Shown here: positions 1 through 13,600 of the stretch, piece after piece
Numbering within the stretch: the stretch's first letter is position 1
Layout of the letters: the number at the start of each line of letters is the position of its first letter
Assembly (NCBI GenBank): GCA_000727475.1
Contig: KL647290.1
Span: 4,263,301 to 4,327,300, forward strand
DNA: 64,000 nucleotides
Direction of reading: 5' to 3'
DNA from: Sarcocystis neurona
Lineage: Eukaryota; Apicomplexa; Conoidasida; Eucoccidiorida; Sarcocystidae
Made by a program: the position numbers and the translations under genes
The notes under the pieces: model-generated
What the model was told of the DNA's origin: nothing
The model's input: the letters and a program-made list of their open reading frames with translations, nothing else
Databases searched by the model: none

Positions 1-858
1 CAGCAGCAGCAGTGTCGTTTCTCACTTCTCTCAAACACGAAGACACTTCCACTTCTTCTCCTACTCAGCAGCAGCAGTCCTTTTTCACTCCTCCACTTGA
101 AAGACACTTCCATCTTTCCTTTCTACTCAGCAACAGTGTCCTTTCTCTCATCTCTCTCTCGACAGTAGACACACTTTCACCTTCTCGTTCCACTCGGAAC
201 ACTCCTCTGGTCCTGGCTTCGAGAGTTTCTGCATGTGACTGTCTTTGTGTATGTGTTTGTGTGTGTCGGTGCGGCCACTCCAGTTCTCTGTAGTCCTCTC
301 CCCCTCTCTCTTCCCTCTTTCTGCGTATAAAAAAGTAGACATTTTTACATCCTTCCCCTCTACGTGTCTCGGCACATGTGTCTCCCTGTCTCTGTGTGTC
401 CACCTCCGTATCTTAAGCCTGTACGTTTCCTCTGTATTTCCCTCTCCCTCTCCTTGCCTGTAGCAACAGGTGTGTGGGAGACAGCTTTCGTGTGAATATA
501 CTCAAGCAGAGACAAATGCACCACGCACAGACCCACGAATACCTCCCTCTTCTCGATCTATTTACGACGCCCACATGCCAGTCTCATCCTCTCTCGCTGT
601 CTCTCCACATACGTACATATACATATAGATAACACACGGGCACCTGGAGCGCGTATACATATCTATCTATCTATCTGTCTATCTCTCTCTCTATATATGT
701 AGGAAATGATATCTTGAGCCACTAAGAGTGTCGTCACACCTGTACGTCTACATATATATATATATACATATATATTGATGTATATATTTTTTGAGTGTGT
801 CGGAGTCATTGCTTGTTTCCCATATGTAAGAGGAAGACGAGAAATGTAAAGAAGTGCG

Positions 859-901
<43 letters not shown>

Positions 902-1039
902 GTAGAGAGAGACACGCCGTCGCGCATGCGGCTTTGCTACATCATAGTGGACGTTATTTTGGTGTCCCCATCCCTCTTTCATTCCTTCCTCTCTTTCTGC
1001 CCTTTTCCTTCGAGCAGCAACGCTGTGCCGACTGCTTAC
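1..1039. other. Non-coding: intron or 3' part of the TBC gene
   Basis: A CT-rich stretch (1-460) and (TA)n/(CA)n microsatellites (about 600-900) with no convincing exon on either strand. By position it is the next intron of the TBC gene. Confidence 0.6.
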
Positions 1040-1341
1040 CGCAGCGCCCGCAGCGCCCGAGGCACTCGTTTTCTCAGCAAAAACTCGAGAACCTTCAAGT
1101 CCCGGCGAAGCGCGTGCATGCCTGGAGTGTAGTAGGAAGCGATGAGCATTCCTTTGCTCTCGATCTCTGAGTCAACGAGCTGAACTAGACTCCAGAACGC
1201 CAGAGGCGGTGGCATGTACAGCAGCAACATGCCTCCCACAAAGTTCAGCGACTGGCAGTAATTGATTTCAGGCTTATACGCGGCAAACGCATGCAGCAAA
1301 ACTCGCAGCGCTGCCACCCCACGTGCGGCGGGGCCTTCGAA
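1040..1341 (-). CDS. TBC protein exon 5, Gln finger
   Basis: The acceptor gtatgtggcgcag precedes TTC-GAA-GGC; the donor is ctgcg|gtaagc. The exon encodes [16 protein letters not shown], then [17 protein letters not shown] (the YxQ glutamine finger), then the helical half of the TBC domain ending in [17 protein letters not shown]. The exon ends in phase 2, so the protein continues beyond position 1040 to the left. Confidence 0.85.
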
Positions 1342-4300
1342 CTGCGCCACATACAAACCACAAACAGCCACACCAGCAGCAGCAACACATCACCAGCAGC
1401 AGCAGCAGCGACACATCACCAGCAGCAGCAGCGCGCAGCAACACCGTAGCAGCAGCGGCCCTACCGCGGCGGCAGCAGTCCTACCGCAGCAGCAGGAGCG
1501 CAACAAAGCAGAACGGCAACAGCAGGCATGTCAAATGGGACTCATGCGCCGAGACCGGAATCACGTCGTGGCCGCAGGAATACCCACACAGGGTAGTGTT
1601 TACATGCAGAGATCCACGTGCATGTGCGTGAGCGTCCGTATATTACACGTGTGTCCACATAGACACAAAACGCACCAGTTCTCATACAACCGCACAAGCG
1701 GACACATAGATTTCTCCAAGTAGACACAGATACATATACGAGGAGGCCCATAAGTTTGGCGCGCACAGAACTACAGATATAGATCCAGCAGGAGGCGCAA
1801 CGGAGGGCGTACAGAGTAGCAGATATAGATATTTTACGAAGAGGCGTCTGTGGGCGCGCACAGGGTAGGAGATATAGATATTTACGGCGAGGCGCATGAC
1901 TCGGGCGCGCAGCACGGCGTATAGCAGAAGTAGATATATACGAAGACGCGCCTGTAGCGCGCAGCACCCGAAGTTTGCGAGGGACGTTGTTATCTATTCG
2001 TGCGCTACCGCAAGGGGAGAGGGACCTCCGCAGAGGTTCCGCAGTACGCAACTACACAGCAGAGAAGACATACATATATACGTGCATGTCAGAGATGGCA
2101 TGAAAAAGACAAAACAGATATCCACACGCAACAGACGAAGCGGAAACCTCAACAACACGTGCCCGCACGTGTACACAAACCAGAAGTCATGTTCGCACAC
2201 GGCAAGGTACGAAGGAGAAGAGCAGCACAGCCGTATTCAATCGTCTATAGGCATGTACATATATATATACACATGCCTACACACATATATAATATATGTG
2301 AGAATATTGACGTTGAAGTGCACATACGGATAGAGTCCGGGAGACTTTCACGTGCGTGAGTTTATAAAAGAATAGGTACATCTGTTCATACGCAGACATA
2401 TATATATAGAAAAGGAGAAGAGACGTCAGAAGAAAGAGAGGGCAAAGAAGACCAAAAGAGAGGAAGACAGAGAAATAGACCGGAAAAAAAAGAAGAGAGG
2501 ACAACAAAGAGAGGGAAACGCGCACCTGCGTGTCCAGACACACATGTGTAGGTGTTTCTCTCCCTGTGAGCGCGCACGTACAAACACCGACCCGCTGTAC
2601 AACACGAAGACAGACAGAGCGAAGGAAGGGGAAGACAGAACGACGAAAGGAACGCGCACCTGCGTATAAAAACATATATATATATATGTTTCTATTTGTA
2701 CATGCGCGTACGCCTGTATATATACGTCACCCTGCTGCCCGCTAGGGAGGTGGAGACGCAGGTCTGTGTGAATATGCACTTGTGAAAACTGCACATCGGC
2801 AGGTGACGCGCGATGAATCGTAGTCATCGTGGCGCAGTCGAACGGAGAGGAACACCCGCAGATATACTCGTGCGCGCCGTCTCCGCTTTGTAGACGCGAC
2901 GGTGCAGACGGAGACAGGGCCGGACAGCGCCGTCTCCGGGGAGACAACGGCGGGCCGTCTCCAACTCACGTATCTATTATTAGGAAATGTTCTGCGAATA
3001 TCGAGTTCAATTTGGTCCGAAGTTTCCTTCCGAAGCGTCACCTTCGTCATCCTAAAGGAAAAAGGTCACCAAACCAACGTCTACGCACACACGTACTACG
3101 CAGCGATCGCACAAATATATACACATGTACATGTGTGGAAAACCCTACAAGCACGTACATATGTATATATCTATGCGCATATGTGTATGCGTAACTATAC
3201 GCACGAATATAGATATCTATATGGATGGAAAGTTCTACACGTACAGACATATATATATATATATATATGTATGGGAACTTCTACGTGCGCGCGCACACAT
3301 CTATACATGTATGTATATATATATATGTATACGTTTCTGTGGGTAGAGTCAATCCGAACATATTGTTCCATGTACAGGTATGTAATGATATGCAGACGTT
3401 AAGAGACAACCTACTCAGAGAGATAGACGTATATAGAGACACCTATACGCACGTACACATAGATGTACATGAGAGTGATACATATATGCGAGTGCATATA
3501 TATATATATGCAAGGATAGCCAGGGGCCGCTTGCGCAGCTTTTCTAACGGCGCGAGTCCAGCATACGTGCGTGTGCGCCAATAGGAGGGGAGAAATTAAG
3601 AGGTACGCACGAACAAAACTATCTCCATATAAATGTTCATACATGAATGTATGTGCATGTACTTCTACGTATGGGTAATGCGTCTACGCAGGTGTCAATA
3701 TGAAGATATCCAGGGGCCTTTTTTCGAGACGAGCTTCAGCCGTGAAGAAAAAGAACACAGGCGTCTCTTCAGCAGGCGGGGAGAAGTCCGTACGCTGTGC
3801 CTCACAGATATTCCTGTACATTCAACCGTATACTTCACACATACATATACATATATATACACATATACACATCTACGCATAGAGGCAGTCTCACAAAATG
3901 AGAGAGAGACAGAGAGAGCGCTACACTCCCTGGTGGAGAAAAAGAGAGAGGAGTCCAATGCAAAGACATACACACACACCAGAGAGATACGTACTGCCGC
4001 AAATAGAAGACATCTTTCATATCCTCCGAGACAGACACTGAGACGGAGAGACACAGGCACACACGTATGTGGAAGAGCAGGGCGCGACACGTGCGGACGT
4101 GTGGGCGCGACGGCGTGGCGGTGTGTAGACGGGGAGAGCGGGTGCAGAAAGAGAAGCAAACGCTCATTGACGGAGAAGAAGGAGAAGCTGCAAAGAGGGG
4201 CCGTCGCCGAAAGGGAACGAAAATAAAAAATATGTGGACTTCTCATCGTCGCGTCGAAGGGGCACAAATACACACATGTGGCACATATGCGTGGGGAAGC

Positions 4301-6785
4301 ATATGCAAGCACGCAGGATAGCATCGTCTCTCTGTAAGTACATATATATATACATGTATGTGTGTACGCATGCACACACACACACACAGACGTGCAGGTA
4401 CAGGCAGGGGAGTCACGTGCAAATTCATATACATACATATATATGATATATAGGCATGCACAGACAGACATACAGATACAAGCAGGAAGGAGGGGAACCA
4501 CGTGTAAATATACATACATATATATATATATATGTATCCGCATGCACACACACACGGACGTATAGATACCAGCAGGGGAACCACGTACAAATCCACATAT
4601 ATATATGTATACGCATGCAGACACAGACATATAGATACAAGCAGGGGAACCACCCGCAAGTACACACATATATAATGTATGTATGAGCCTTCTGTGTATC
4701 TACACGTCTGTTTATAGATGAGTGCACGTGCAGTTCTTTGATAAGACAGATGTCTGGGGAGAGAATTCTCGCCAATTTACTGACACAGAAAGACGTGGGT
4801 TTGTCAAGTGCGTCCTCCACAGAGAAATGTGTGTATATTTAGCTGCCAGCAACGACTCGGCCGCAGGACAAATGTGAGTGCGGGCCGCGTGTGTGTCTCC
4901 ACAGACGCACAGGGATGCCTGCAGCATCACGTGCGTGTCTCCCCCTGTCTCTAGACGCCCGCCCGTGTCTCCCCCTGTCTCTAGGCGCCCGCCCGTGTCT
5001 CCCCCTGTCTCTAGGCGCCCGCCCGTCGTCTCCCCCTCTTTAGGCGCCCGCCCGTGTCTCCCTGTCTCTGGGCGCCCGCCCGTGTCTCCCCCTCTTTAGG
5101 CGCCCGTGCGTGTCTCTCTGTGTCTCTTGTGTTCTTCTCGTGAAGGTGCGAAAATGAAGAACGTGCAAGTGGCCACGTCTCTGGGAAGAGGGACCTCCTG
5201 CCGTCGTGAGTGTGACTGGGGGGGGGGCGCCACCCGCGTCTGTTCTGCTCTGTGGCTCTCTGCGTCTGTGGCCCCCAGCAACAGTTGGGGGAACCCCTAT
5301 CAGCAGTGTCTGCTCGGAGTCCCTTCTCTCTGACCCTCTGTTTTCCTCCCTGGTGGGTGGCCCTCTTTCTGTCCCGGGCTCTCAGGCTGTCTCTTTTTTT
5401 CTCCCAAACCCCACACAGACAGGCGCACACACGTATATATCCCCGCGACCTGCAACAAGCAGAACTTCTGTTGTCCCCCTCCCTGCACACACCCCGACCC
5501 CCGGGGGTTGTGCTGCGCGCGTGACGGCTTGACAAGAAATGTCGCAAATAATAAGAGCAGGAAAAGGAGGAGGACAGACAACAGAGGGTGAGACACAGAG
5601 AGAGAGAGAGCCACACAGCGAAGATACGTGGAGAGGACTCACTGCTGCTGCTATACGCGTTTTGACAGAGAGGCTGAGAGGGTGAGACAAATAGAGAGAA
5701 AGACAGAAGACACTCGGAGTCGCAGTCACCGCCACACTACCCGATGTTCGCCACAAGAAAGTCGACGACAGACATAGACAGAGGGACACAGAGAAAGGAA
5801 GACAGAAAGAGAGGGATAGTGGAAGACGAAAATGTGTGCATCCATAGCCACTCCTCCTTCTCCTGCTGCTCCACCTGCTGCTCCACCTATTAGTACTACT
5901 ACGACTGCGCAAGAAGGTCAGGAGGGCACCCAGCGAGAGAGGCAAAAAGAGAGGCAAAAAGAGAGAGACGGACAGAGAGAGAGACACGGAAGGACTCTGC
6001 ATCGCCGCGACCACGCGCATCCTCGAGATTCACTTCTTCTCTCCGTTCTCTCCGCCCCGGAAGGGGAAGCCGAAACTACTCAGGCTCTTCCATACATACA
6101 CACATATGAAACACACGGGCAAAAATAGGTGTGGGCGCTTACGTATGCACAAGACACACGAAGGAACAGAAATAAAAAAGACAGAGACATCAAGGTGGTG
6201 TCCCTTCTCATCTCGTCATCTATACGTACGCGCACACTTTTATGTGATACATACAGAAGTTCAGGGACAAAGACGTGAACTACACAGCCACATAAAGCTA
6301 CAGGGAAACATAGCTGCAGTACACACATATGCATATACGCACATATACATATATATATACACACACACTACAGAGCTATATAAGGCTACAGGGAGACGCA
6401 GCTGCAGTACATACAGATACATACACGCATATATATATACACGCATTTATACGCCTAACAAGGCGCCTGAGGCATAGACCCACCTATATAGATAAACACG
6501 TATGAAGACGTGTGACACACGTACATCTATATGTATACAGGTGCAGTGCACGTGAGCGGTACACAAAGGTATTACATGGGCGTCCGGCAACACATATATA
6601 TACATATACAAACTTATACACAAACCAATAAGTGCGTCATATATATTGATATATTACATACACTGGCTCGGTATATCTTTGTATCTATATATATCTATAT
6701 ACATATATATGAGTAGGAAACAGGTGCACCATATATACATATGTGAAGACGCATTTCTTATGCCTACATGTGTGCACGTGCCCTG

Positions 6786-6820
<35 letters not shown>

Positions 6821-7630
6821 TAAACAGGCACCCCACGTGTACACACATAGGTACGCAAGGGCATACTATATATACACACATATATAATGGAGCGAATTAC
6901 ACGTATGTATATATATAAGGGACAGATAGTAAATATGCGCGCTGTGTATACATACACATGTGAAGGCGCATTAAACGTATATACCCATATTTAAAGGCGC
7001 ACTTTATTGCCATATATATATTGATAGATGGATTTACACAGATATATACATATATATGGATTCTGTCAATCTCTGTCCTTCTCTTTCACTTTTTAGACAT
7101 ACATGCACGTATAACATATAAACATTCACGCTTGATGAACTACTGCAGGGTAGGAGAAAGTAGTGGCTCTAGGGCAGCTTACTCTTCGAAGAGGCCGTTG
7201 TGACGCTTCAGCAGCACGTCGCTCCCGAGGCAGCGCGCCCAAATTTCTCTTCTGTCTCGCACCAGAGACGCACACAAACACACGTGATCACCCATTCACA
7301 CAAAGTGACCTCTTCTTCATCTATCTGTATATGTATACATATGCATGCGTTCACTCTCTATCTATCTATACATATATATATATATGTATATGCTTGGTTT
7401 TCCCCTCCCTTTCTTTCTCTTTTAACATATATATATATCTTCTGTCACTACATACATAACCGTGCCCTCTTCATACACACACATGCATGTTTTCTGTTTG
7501 TATGGGAGGACGGCTTCCATATAGGGGAATGACAAGAACCACACACGCCTACGCACGTATATACGAGTACATCACGACCACACACGCGTCTTCACGTGAA
7601 AACGTACCATCTCTCTTCAAACATACATAT

Positions 7631-7664
<34 letters not shown>

Positions 7665-10600
7665 GGTTCCTCTACGTATAATGTGTGTCTTCTCTCTCTA
7701 CACACACAAACGTATGTAATTGCTGTCCACAAGTGAATGGCAGCATTTCATCTCTCGTACTCTTTCCCCACACATGTATATATTCTCTCTATACACACAC
7801 AGCAGCAATATATACATATATATGTATGTGCACCTTGATCTTGGCCACGTAGTCGGACGCGTATTCTCAAATATAGTTCTCCCTGTACATACCACACAGT
7901 TTATATGTAAATGTAAGTCTGCTTCTTTCTACATACATGCGTGAATATGTATACGCTTGAGTATTCACATATGTATATACATGTAGAAATAAGCAGATAG
8001 GGCACGCCCATACGTCCTCCCAGTTTCCGTCGTCCCGCGTGAAGATACGTAGAAAGTTTCAGCCGCCTAACCTTTAAAAGTACGTACACATGTATGTGTG
8101 GACATACACATATATATTACCAGGCACATATCGGCCTGCATATGTGGTCGACTCGTATAGATACATACAAGTACGTCAAGACAGAAAAAGACACATCCAT
8201 ATATCGAAAGAGAGAGACACACACATACATACTTGTATATACACATGTATGCATGCAGGGAAAAATAGAGAGACACAGAGAGAGGAAAAGGAACATTCCA
8301 CACATACACAAATATACACACACAGACGCATAGACGTAGAGAGACACACACATATATACACATACGTCCACAAAAATACACGTACACCTGTTAGAGGGAG
8401 AGAGACACATATACGTACAGAGAGCGGGACATACATGTATACATATACATGCTATACATATATATATATATACATACACAGCTCGACGGACAGACAAAAA
8501 TATATGATCTAGACAGGTGAAAGAGTGTATGAGAGCAGCGTATGTTCAGACAGGTGGCAAAGACGGAGATTTGTGTGCAGGGCCAGAATGGCTTCTGCGA
8601 GTGCTGCGCGGGGCAGAACTGATGAGAAGCTACACTCTTCTGTCGTGGTCTCCTACGGAGCGTCTGCTTTTTTTTCTTCCGCTCCCGCTCGTGCACCAGC
8701 ACCTTTCGCCTGGTCGACTTTTCATACGTAGAAACTCAGTCTCTCCCTCTTCTCAGCGTTTACACGCATGCTTGCACATCTACATTATATACGCATGTAT
8801 GGACACGCACGCATATACATGCACTACGTGGATACACACATGGAAGAAAAAGTCAGTCCACCACACACATATGTACACAGCAGCTGCAGCAGCGTCACCG
8901 TTGACTCTCAAAATCTATTTACGCGCTTTGATTCTAGCGATATCACCTTGACACAATCACCCACGAAAACACATATACTCTTCATATCTATATGTTGTGT
9001 CTATATGTATGTGTGTGTGTCTCTCTCTCTACACATATATATATATATATTAGGTATACACGTACATGTATATTTCCGTATAGTTTTTATACAGTTTTCT
9101 CTCCTTCTCTTTCTTTCCCACGGTGAACGCCTATTTATATATATCTACCCAATGTACGCATGTACCACACATATACTTACTGTGTCTACATATGCACATG
9201 TATAGACAGAGAGAGGGGAAGAGAAAGACAGAGAAAGAGCTACTTGAGGTATATAATATCGGCATGTCTGTACTGATATATAGATAGAGAGAGAGCTATT
9301 TGAAGTATGTAATAATATGGGTATACTTGTACTGATATATGCATATATAGGTGTCTTTGGCCTCGGCAGGTATGGATGGATATTTTCGTAGGGTAGATGC
9401 AGATGAGAAAGGAGAAGAAGGGAGGGTCTCGGTCGAGAACAGTTGCACGCGCTTGTGTTGAAGAAGCGCAGAGGAAACGAAAATTCGGAGATCGCACTGC
9501 GTTGAAGACGACGCATCCGCCCCTCTGCAAACAGTCCAACCTCCGTGCAGATATACACACGTCCTTTTCTGTGTCTACATTTACACATATATTTGGCCAC
9601 ATATATATACACACCAGCCTACACAGACACACACATCTATATATATGTGAACACTCACGTTCACATCTACGTACAAATATACACACGTCCTTTTTCTCTT
9701 CATGCGTGTGTGTGTGTGTGGTGGTGTGTGTGTCTCTCTCTATATATACATATAGATATGCGTGGATGTTCTTCATCAGCATGCATATGTATATATACAT
9801 ATATACACACAAGCAGGATATAATGTGTGAAGTGGCCGTGGCGTGTGCCCCCCCGTGGAAATGCCCACTTCACTTTTGTTTCATGTCTTCTCTCTGTGTG
9901 TCTCCGTCTCCCCGTCTCTGCGTGTCTCCGTCTCCATCTCCCGGCATCTGCTGCGTCCCTGCCACACACTTCTACATGCCGCCACGTACGTCGAGACGTG
10001 CACATGTTAAGAAAAAAAGGAGGGGAGGAAAATTCACACAGGGAGAGCACAAGAGAAAACGAGAGAGACAAGAAAGTCACAAAGACAGAAAAAACAGCAG
10101 AAAAGACAAAAAGAGAAAAACAAAGAAGAAGAGAGGACCTTATGTGACTAGCGAAACAGCACAAATAAGCCAGAAAGAGGGCCACGAGGATAAAAGACAG
10201 CGGAGAGAATAAGACGGAAGAGAGGGTCTCGCGTGACTAGCGGAAGCAAATGACGACGAAGGCCTCCGGCACCTACACACACACATATATGCAGAGAGAC
10301 AAAAACGACAGCACTGCTGGACACCCGCGCGTGAGCCTTGAAGAAAGAAGGGGAATTCTTCGACCGATTCCTTTTTCCACTAATTTGGAGTACCTGAAAG
10401 CGTTGGGTATTCCCGTCCGAATAAGGCGCTTTAGAAGATGTGTCTTGGCAAACTCCGGGTCCTCGCGGAAGTACCGCGTCCACCTGCAGACGCCACACCC
10501 AGTCGCACGAATACTCCTCTCCCCTCTTCCCCACCAGGCACGTGGGTATCACAGAAATACGGAGATGTTCGTACACACACGTATATATGTAATACACACC

Positions 10601-13600
10601 TACGGACACACGCACACGCTTCTATATAGAGAGAAAATGAGATGCAAGCGTCTCCCCCACCCGAAACACATGCAAGCCTGTGAGGAGGTCAACTACGCAA
10701 ATATATATACATCTGCACACACCTACGGAAACGGGGACACACACACATACGTGCGAGTCTCCCAGGCGCTGAGGTCAGCAACACCTACATATATGTATAA
10801 TGTACAGACGGGTAGACGTACGTACGTACACAGTCGACTTATATGTGGAGAAGATGGAGACGTACATAGATGGGAGTCTCTCACGAGGCGTGGAAGTCAA
10901 CAACGTCTACACACGTGGAGAAACCAGAAATAGATACAACCCTGGCTGTCAACCATACTCAGGTATGTATTCACAGATATATGCAGTCAATGGTATTACA
11001 TGTAAAGAAACAAACTGGGAAGACGTGTAAAGCACTTCCCCACAAGCAACAGACACATGGGACTTCGACGCTAGCGACATATATGTACATGTGTAGAAGA
11101 CTGTATATAGAGAGAAAACGGGGACACACACGTATGTGTCTATATATATAAATAATAGAGTCTCTCCCACCCGGCAGTCTCCCACCCGGCAGTCTCTCAC
11201 CCGGCACGTCCTCGCGTGGAAGTCGACTACACACACACACAGACACAGACACATGCAGATATTATGTCGAGAACATCAAAATATACAGGTGAACAAGGGC
11301 GGGGAGGTCAGCAGCATGTCTAAAACAGATATGTATGAATAAACGTCTTTAGCCTCTTAGGTGTGTTTGGGGCTTCTGCGAATGTTGTGCTGGGCACACA
11401 CACGCTGGGCACATGTCGCAGGACGAACAGCTCGTACTCATCTGCCCAGAGAAAGGTAGGTTTGCCCGACTCGACTTATTATGGCTCTCTTCCTTTATAT
11501 ATGCAGCAGCAACACGGTTGCCACACTTCACACATATGAAGTGCCTGCTGTGGATATGGAGGACGAGAAGCCTGTCCTCCCGTCTCTCCCTCTTCCCGTC
11601 TCCCCTCCCACAATAAACGCAGAAGGAGACGAGACATATATACACATATATATACACATATACATATACATACATATATATAGATATGTGTATATATGTA
11701 TATATATGGAAAAAAGAGCCAACTGGCTGGTCGTCAAGGCTCTCTACCTTCTTACAACATTTCACATAGACATATATACATATATGTGTATCTATAGATA
11801 TATATATCTACATATATATATATCTACATATATATATATATCTACATATATATATATCTACATATATATATATATATCTACATATTTATATACACACACA
11901 CATATCTATATATATATACACATATACACATATATATACACATATACATATATATATATAGATATGTGTATATATATATAGGTATGTGTATATATATATA
12001 TATACAACGTTCGCCCGCTACATTGTTAAGCAAGATAACCGGCTATTTTTTTTTCGATTATATATATACGCATATCTATATATATACATACACACGCATA
12101 TATATATATATCTATATATCTGTATNNNNNNNNNNNNNNNNNNNNNNNNNNNNNNNNNNNNNNNNNNNNNNNNNNNNNNNNNNNNNNNNNNNNNNNNNNN
12201 NNNNNNNNNNNNNNNNNNNNNNNNNNNNNNNNNNNNNNNNNNNNNNNNNNNNNNNNNNNNNNNNNNNNNNNNNNNNNNNNNNNNNNNNNNNNNNNNNNNN
12301 NNNNNNNNNNNNNNNNNNNNNNNNNNNNNNNNNNNNNNNNNNNNNNNNNNNNNNNNNNNNNNNNNNNNNNNNNNNNNNNNNNNNNNNNNNNNNNNNNNNN
12401 NNNNNNNNNNNNNNNNNNNNNNNNNNNNNNNNNNNNNNNNNNNNNNNNNNNNNNNNNNNNNNNNNNNNNNNNNNNNNNNNNNNNNNNNNNNNNNNNNNNN
12501 NNNNNNNNNNNNNNNNNNNNNNNNNNNNNNNNNNNNNNNNNNNNNNNNNNNNNNNNNNNNNNNNNNNNNNNNNNNTTATATATATACGCATATCTATATA
12601 TATACATACACACGCATATATATATATATCTATATATCTGTATATATGTGTATATGTGTGTATATATATATTTATGTGTATATATATATATATATCGATA
12701 TGTATATGTATAGACATATGTATGTATGTATATATATATATATCTACGTGAAATGTTGTAAGAAGGTGGCGAGCCTTGACCACTGCCCAGTTGGCTCTTC
12801 CATATATATACATATATATATATATACACAGGTAAAGACGTAGCTAGATACATAGGGATAGACGCATATATATATATATATATATATGTATATACATGTA
12901 TATATATATATGTATATACATGTATATATATATGTATATGGATATAGGTAAATATAAAGAGACACACTACGATATACATACAGATAGGAAGACAGACGTT
13001 GTAGACAGATATAATAGATAGAGACAGAGAGAAGTAGATCCAGAGAGATATATACTTATTTACACAGATAGAGAAAAGCACATGAATCCATTTGTCTACA
13101 AGTACAGAGAAAGCTATATATGTAGACAAATAGAAGGAAATGGATGGAGAAGCACCTCCTGCAACATGGCCGGACAGAGACACGAATGAAGACCACAGTT
13201 CCCACACACTCTTACTCGAGATATTTTTGTTTCGTATGGGCCTGCATGCGCAGCGAATATTCTCTGGCCAGTGCTTCAGATACTGCGTCCTGTTTGAAGC
13301 CGTATAAATCGTAGCGTCTTTCTGCTTTCTCTCTCTCGTCTTCTTCTTCTTTTTTGGCTTCTTCTTCACCTTCTCCTCTTGGGTATGTCTCGTCCTCCTT
13401 CACGTTTTCTTTGGCTTCCCATTTTTCGTCTGCACCTTCGTTTTCTTGTGTTCCTTCTCGTCTTGTGTCGTCCTCGCTTTCTTCAGCTCCGCGTGCTTCT
13501 TGCTGCTCTCTTGTGCCGCTTTTTGCTTCTTCGTTGTCGACGTTGCGGGTCGTGCCGGCAGCTGCAGTTCCTCCTCCTTCAATGACGCGCCGCGTCCGCG

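Larger units (their letters stand above)
3052..7182 (-). other. TBC intron 3 (about 4.1 kb), microsatellite and minisatellite DNA
   Basis: Mostly (TA)n, (CA)n and (GA)n tracts, with three minisatellites listed separately (about 4325-4690, 4933-5108 and 6280-6450). Many short open frames rich in Tyr, Ile, His and Cys come from these repeats. No exon with protein-like composition was found. Confidence 0.65.
10484..13215 (-). other. TBC intron 1 (about 2.7 kb) with assembly gap and inverted repeat
   Basis: Holds a short tandem of CACCCGGCAGTCTC-type units (about 11160-11212), long TATATA/TATC tracts (11636-12010 and 12576-12960), a 450-N gap, and an inverted repeat whose arms lie at about 11706-11775 and 12738-12803. 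Confidence 0.6.

Noticed and set aside
8117..8512. Overlapping ~130-codon frames on both strands in (CA)/(TA)/(GA) DNA
   Set aside because: Open only because the repeats lack stops; Tyr/Ile/Val/Cys/Thr-rich, no domain.
11966..13369. Frames of 230-447 codons across the N gap
   Set aside because: They span unknown bases and TATATA repeats; Tyr/Ile runs are not a protein signal.
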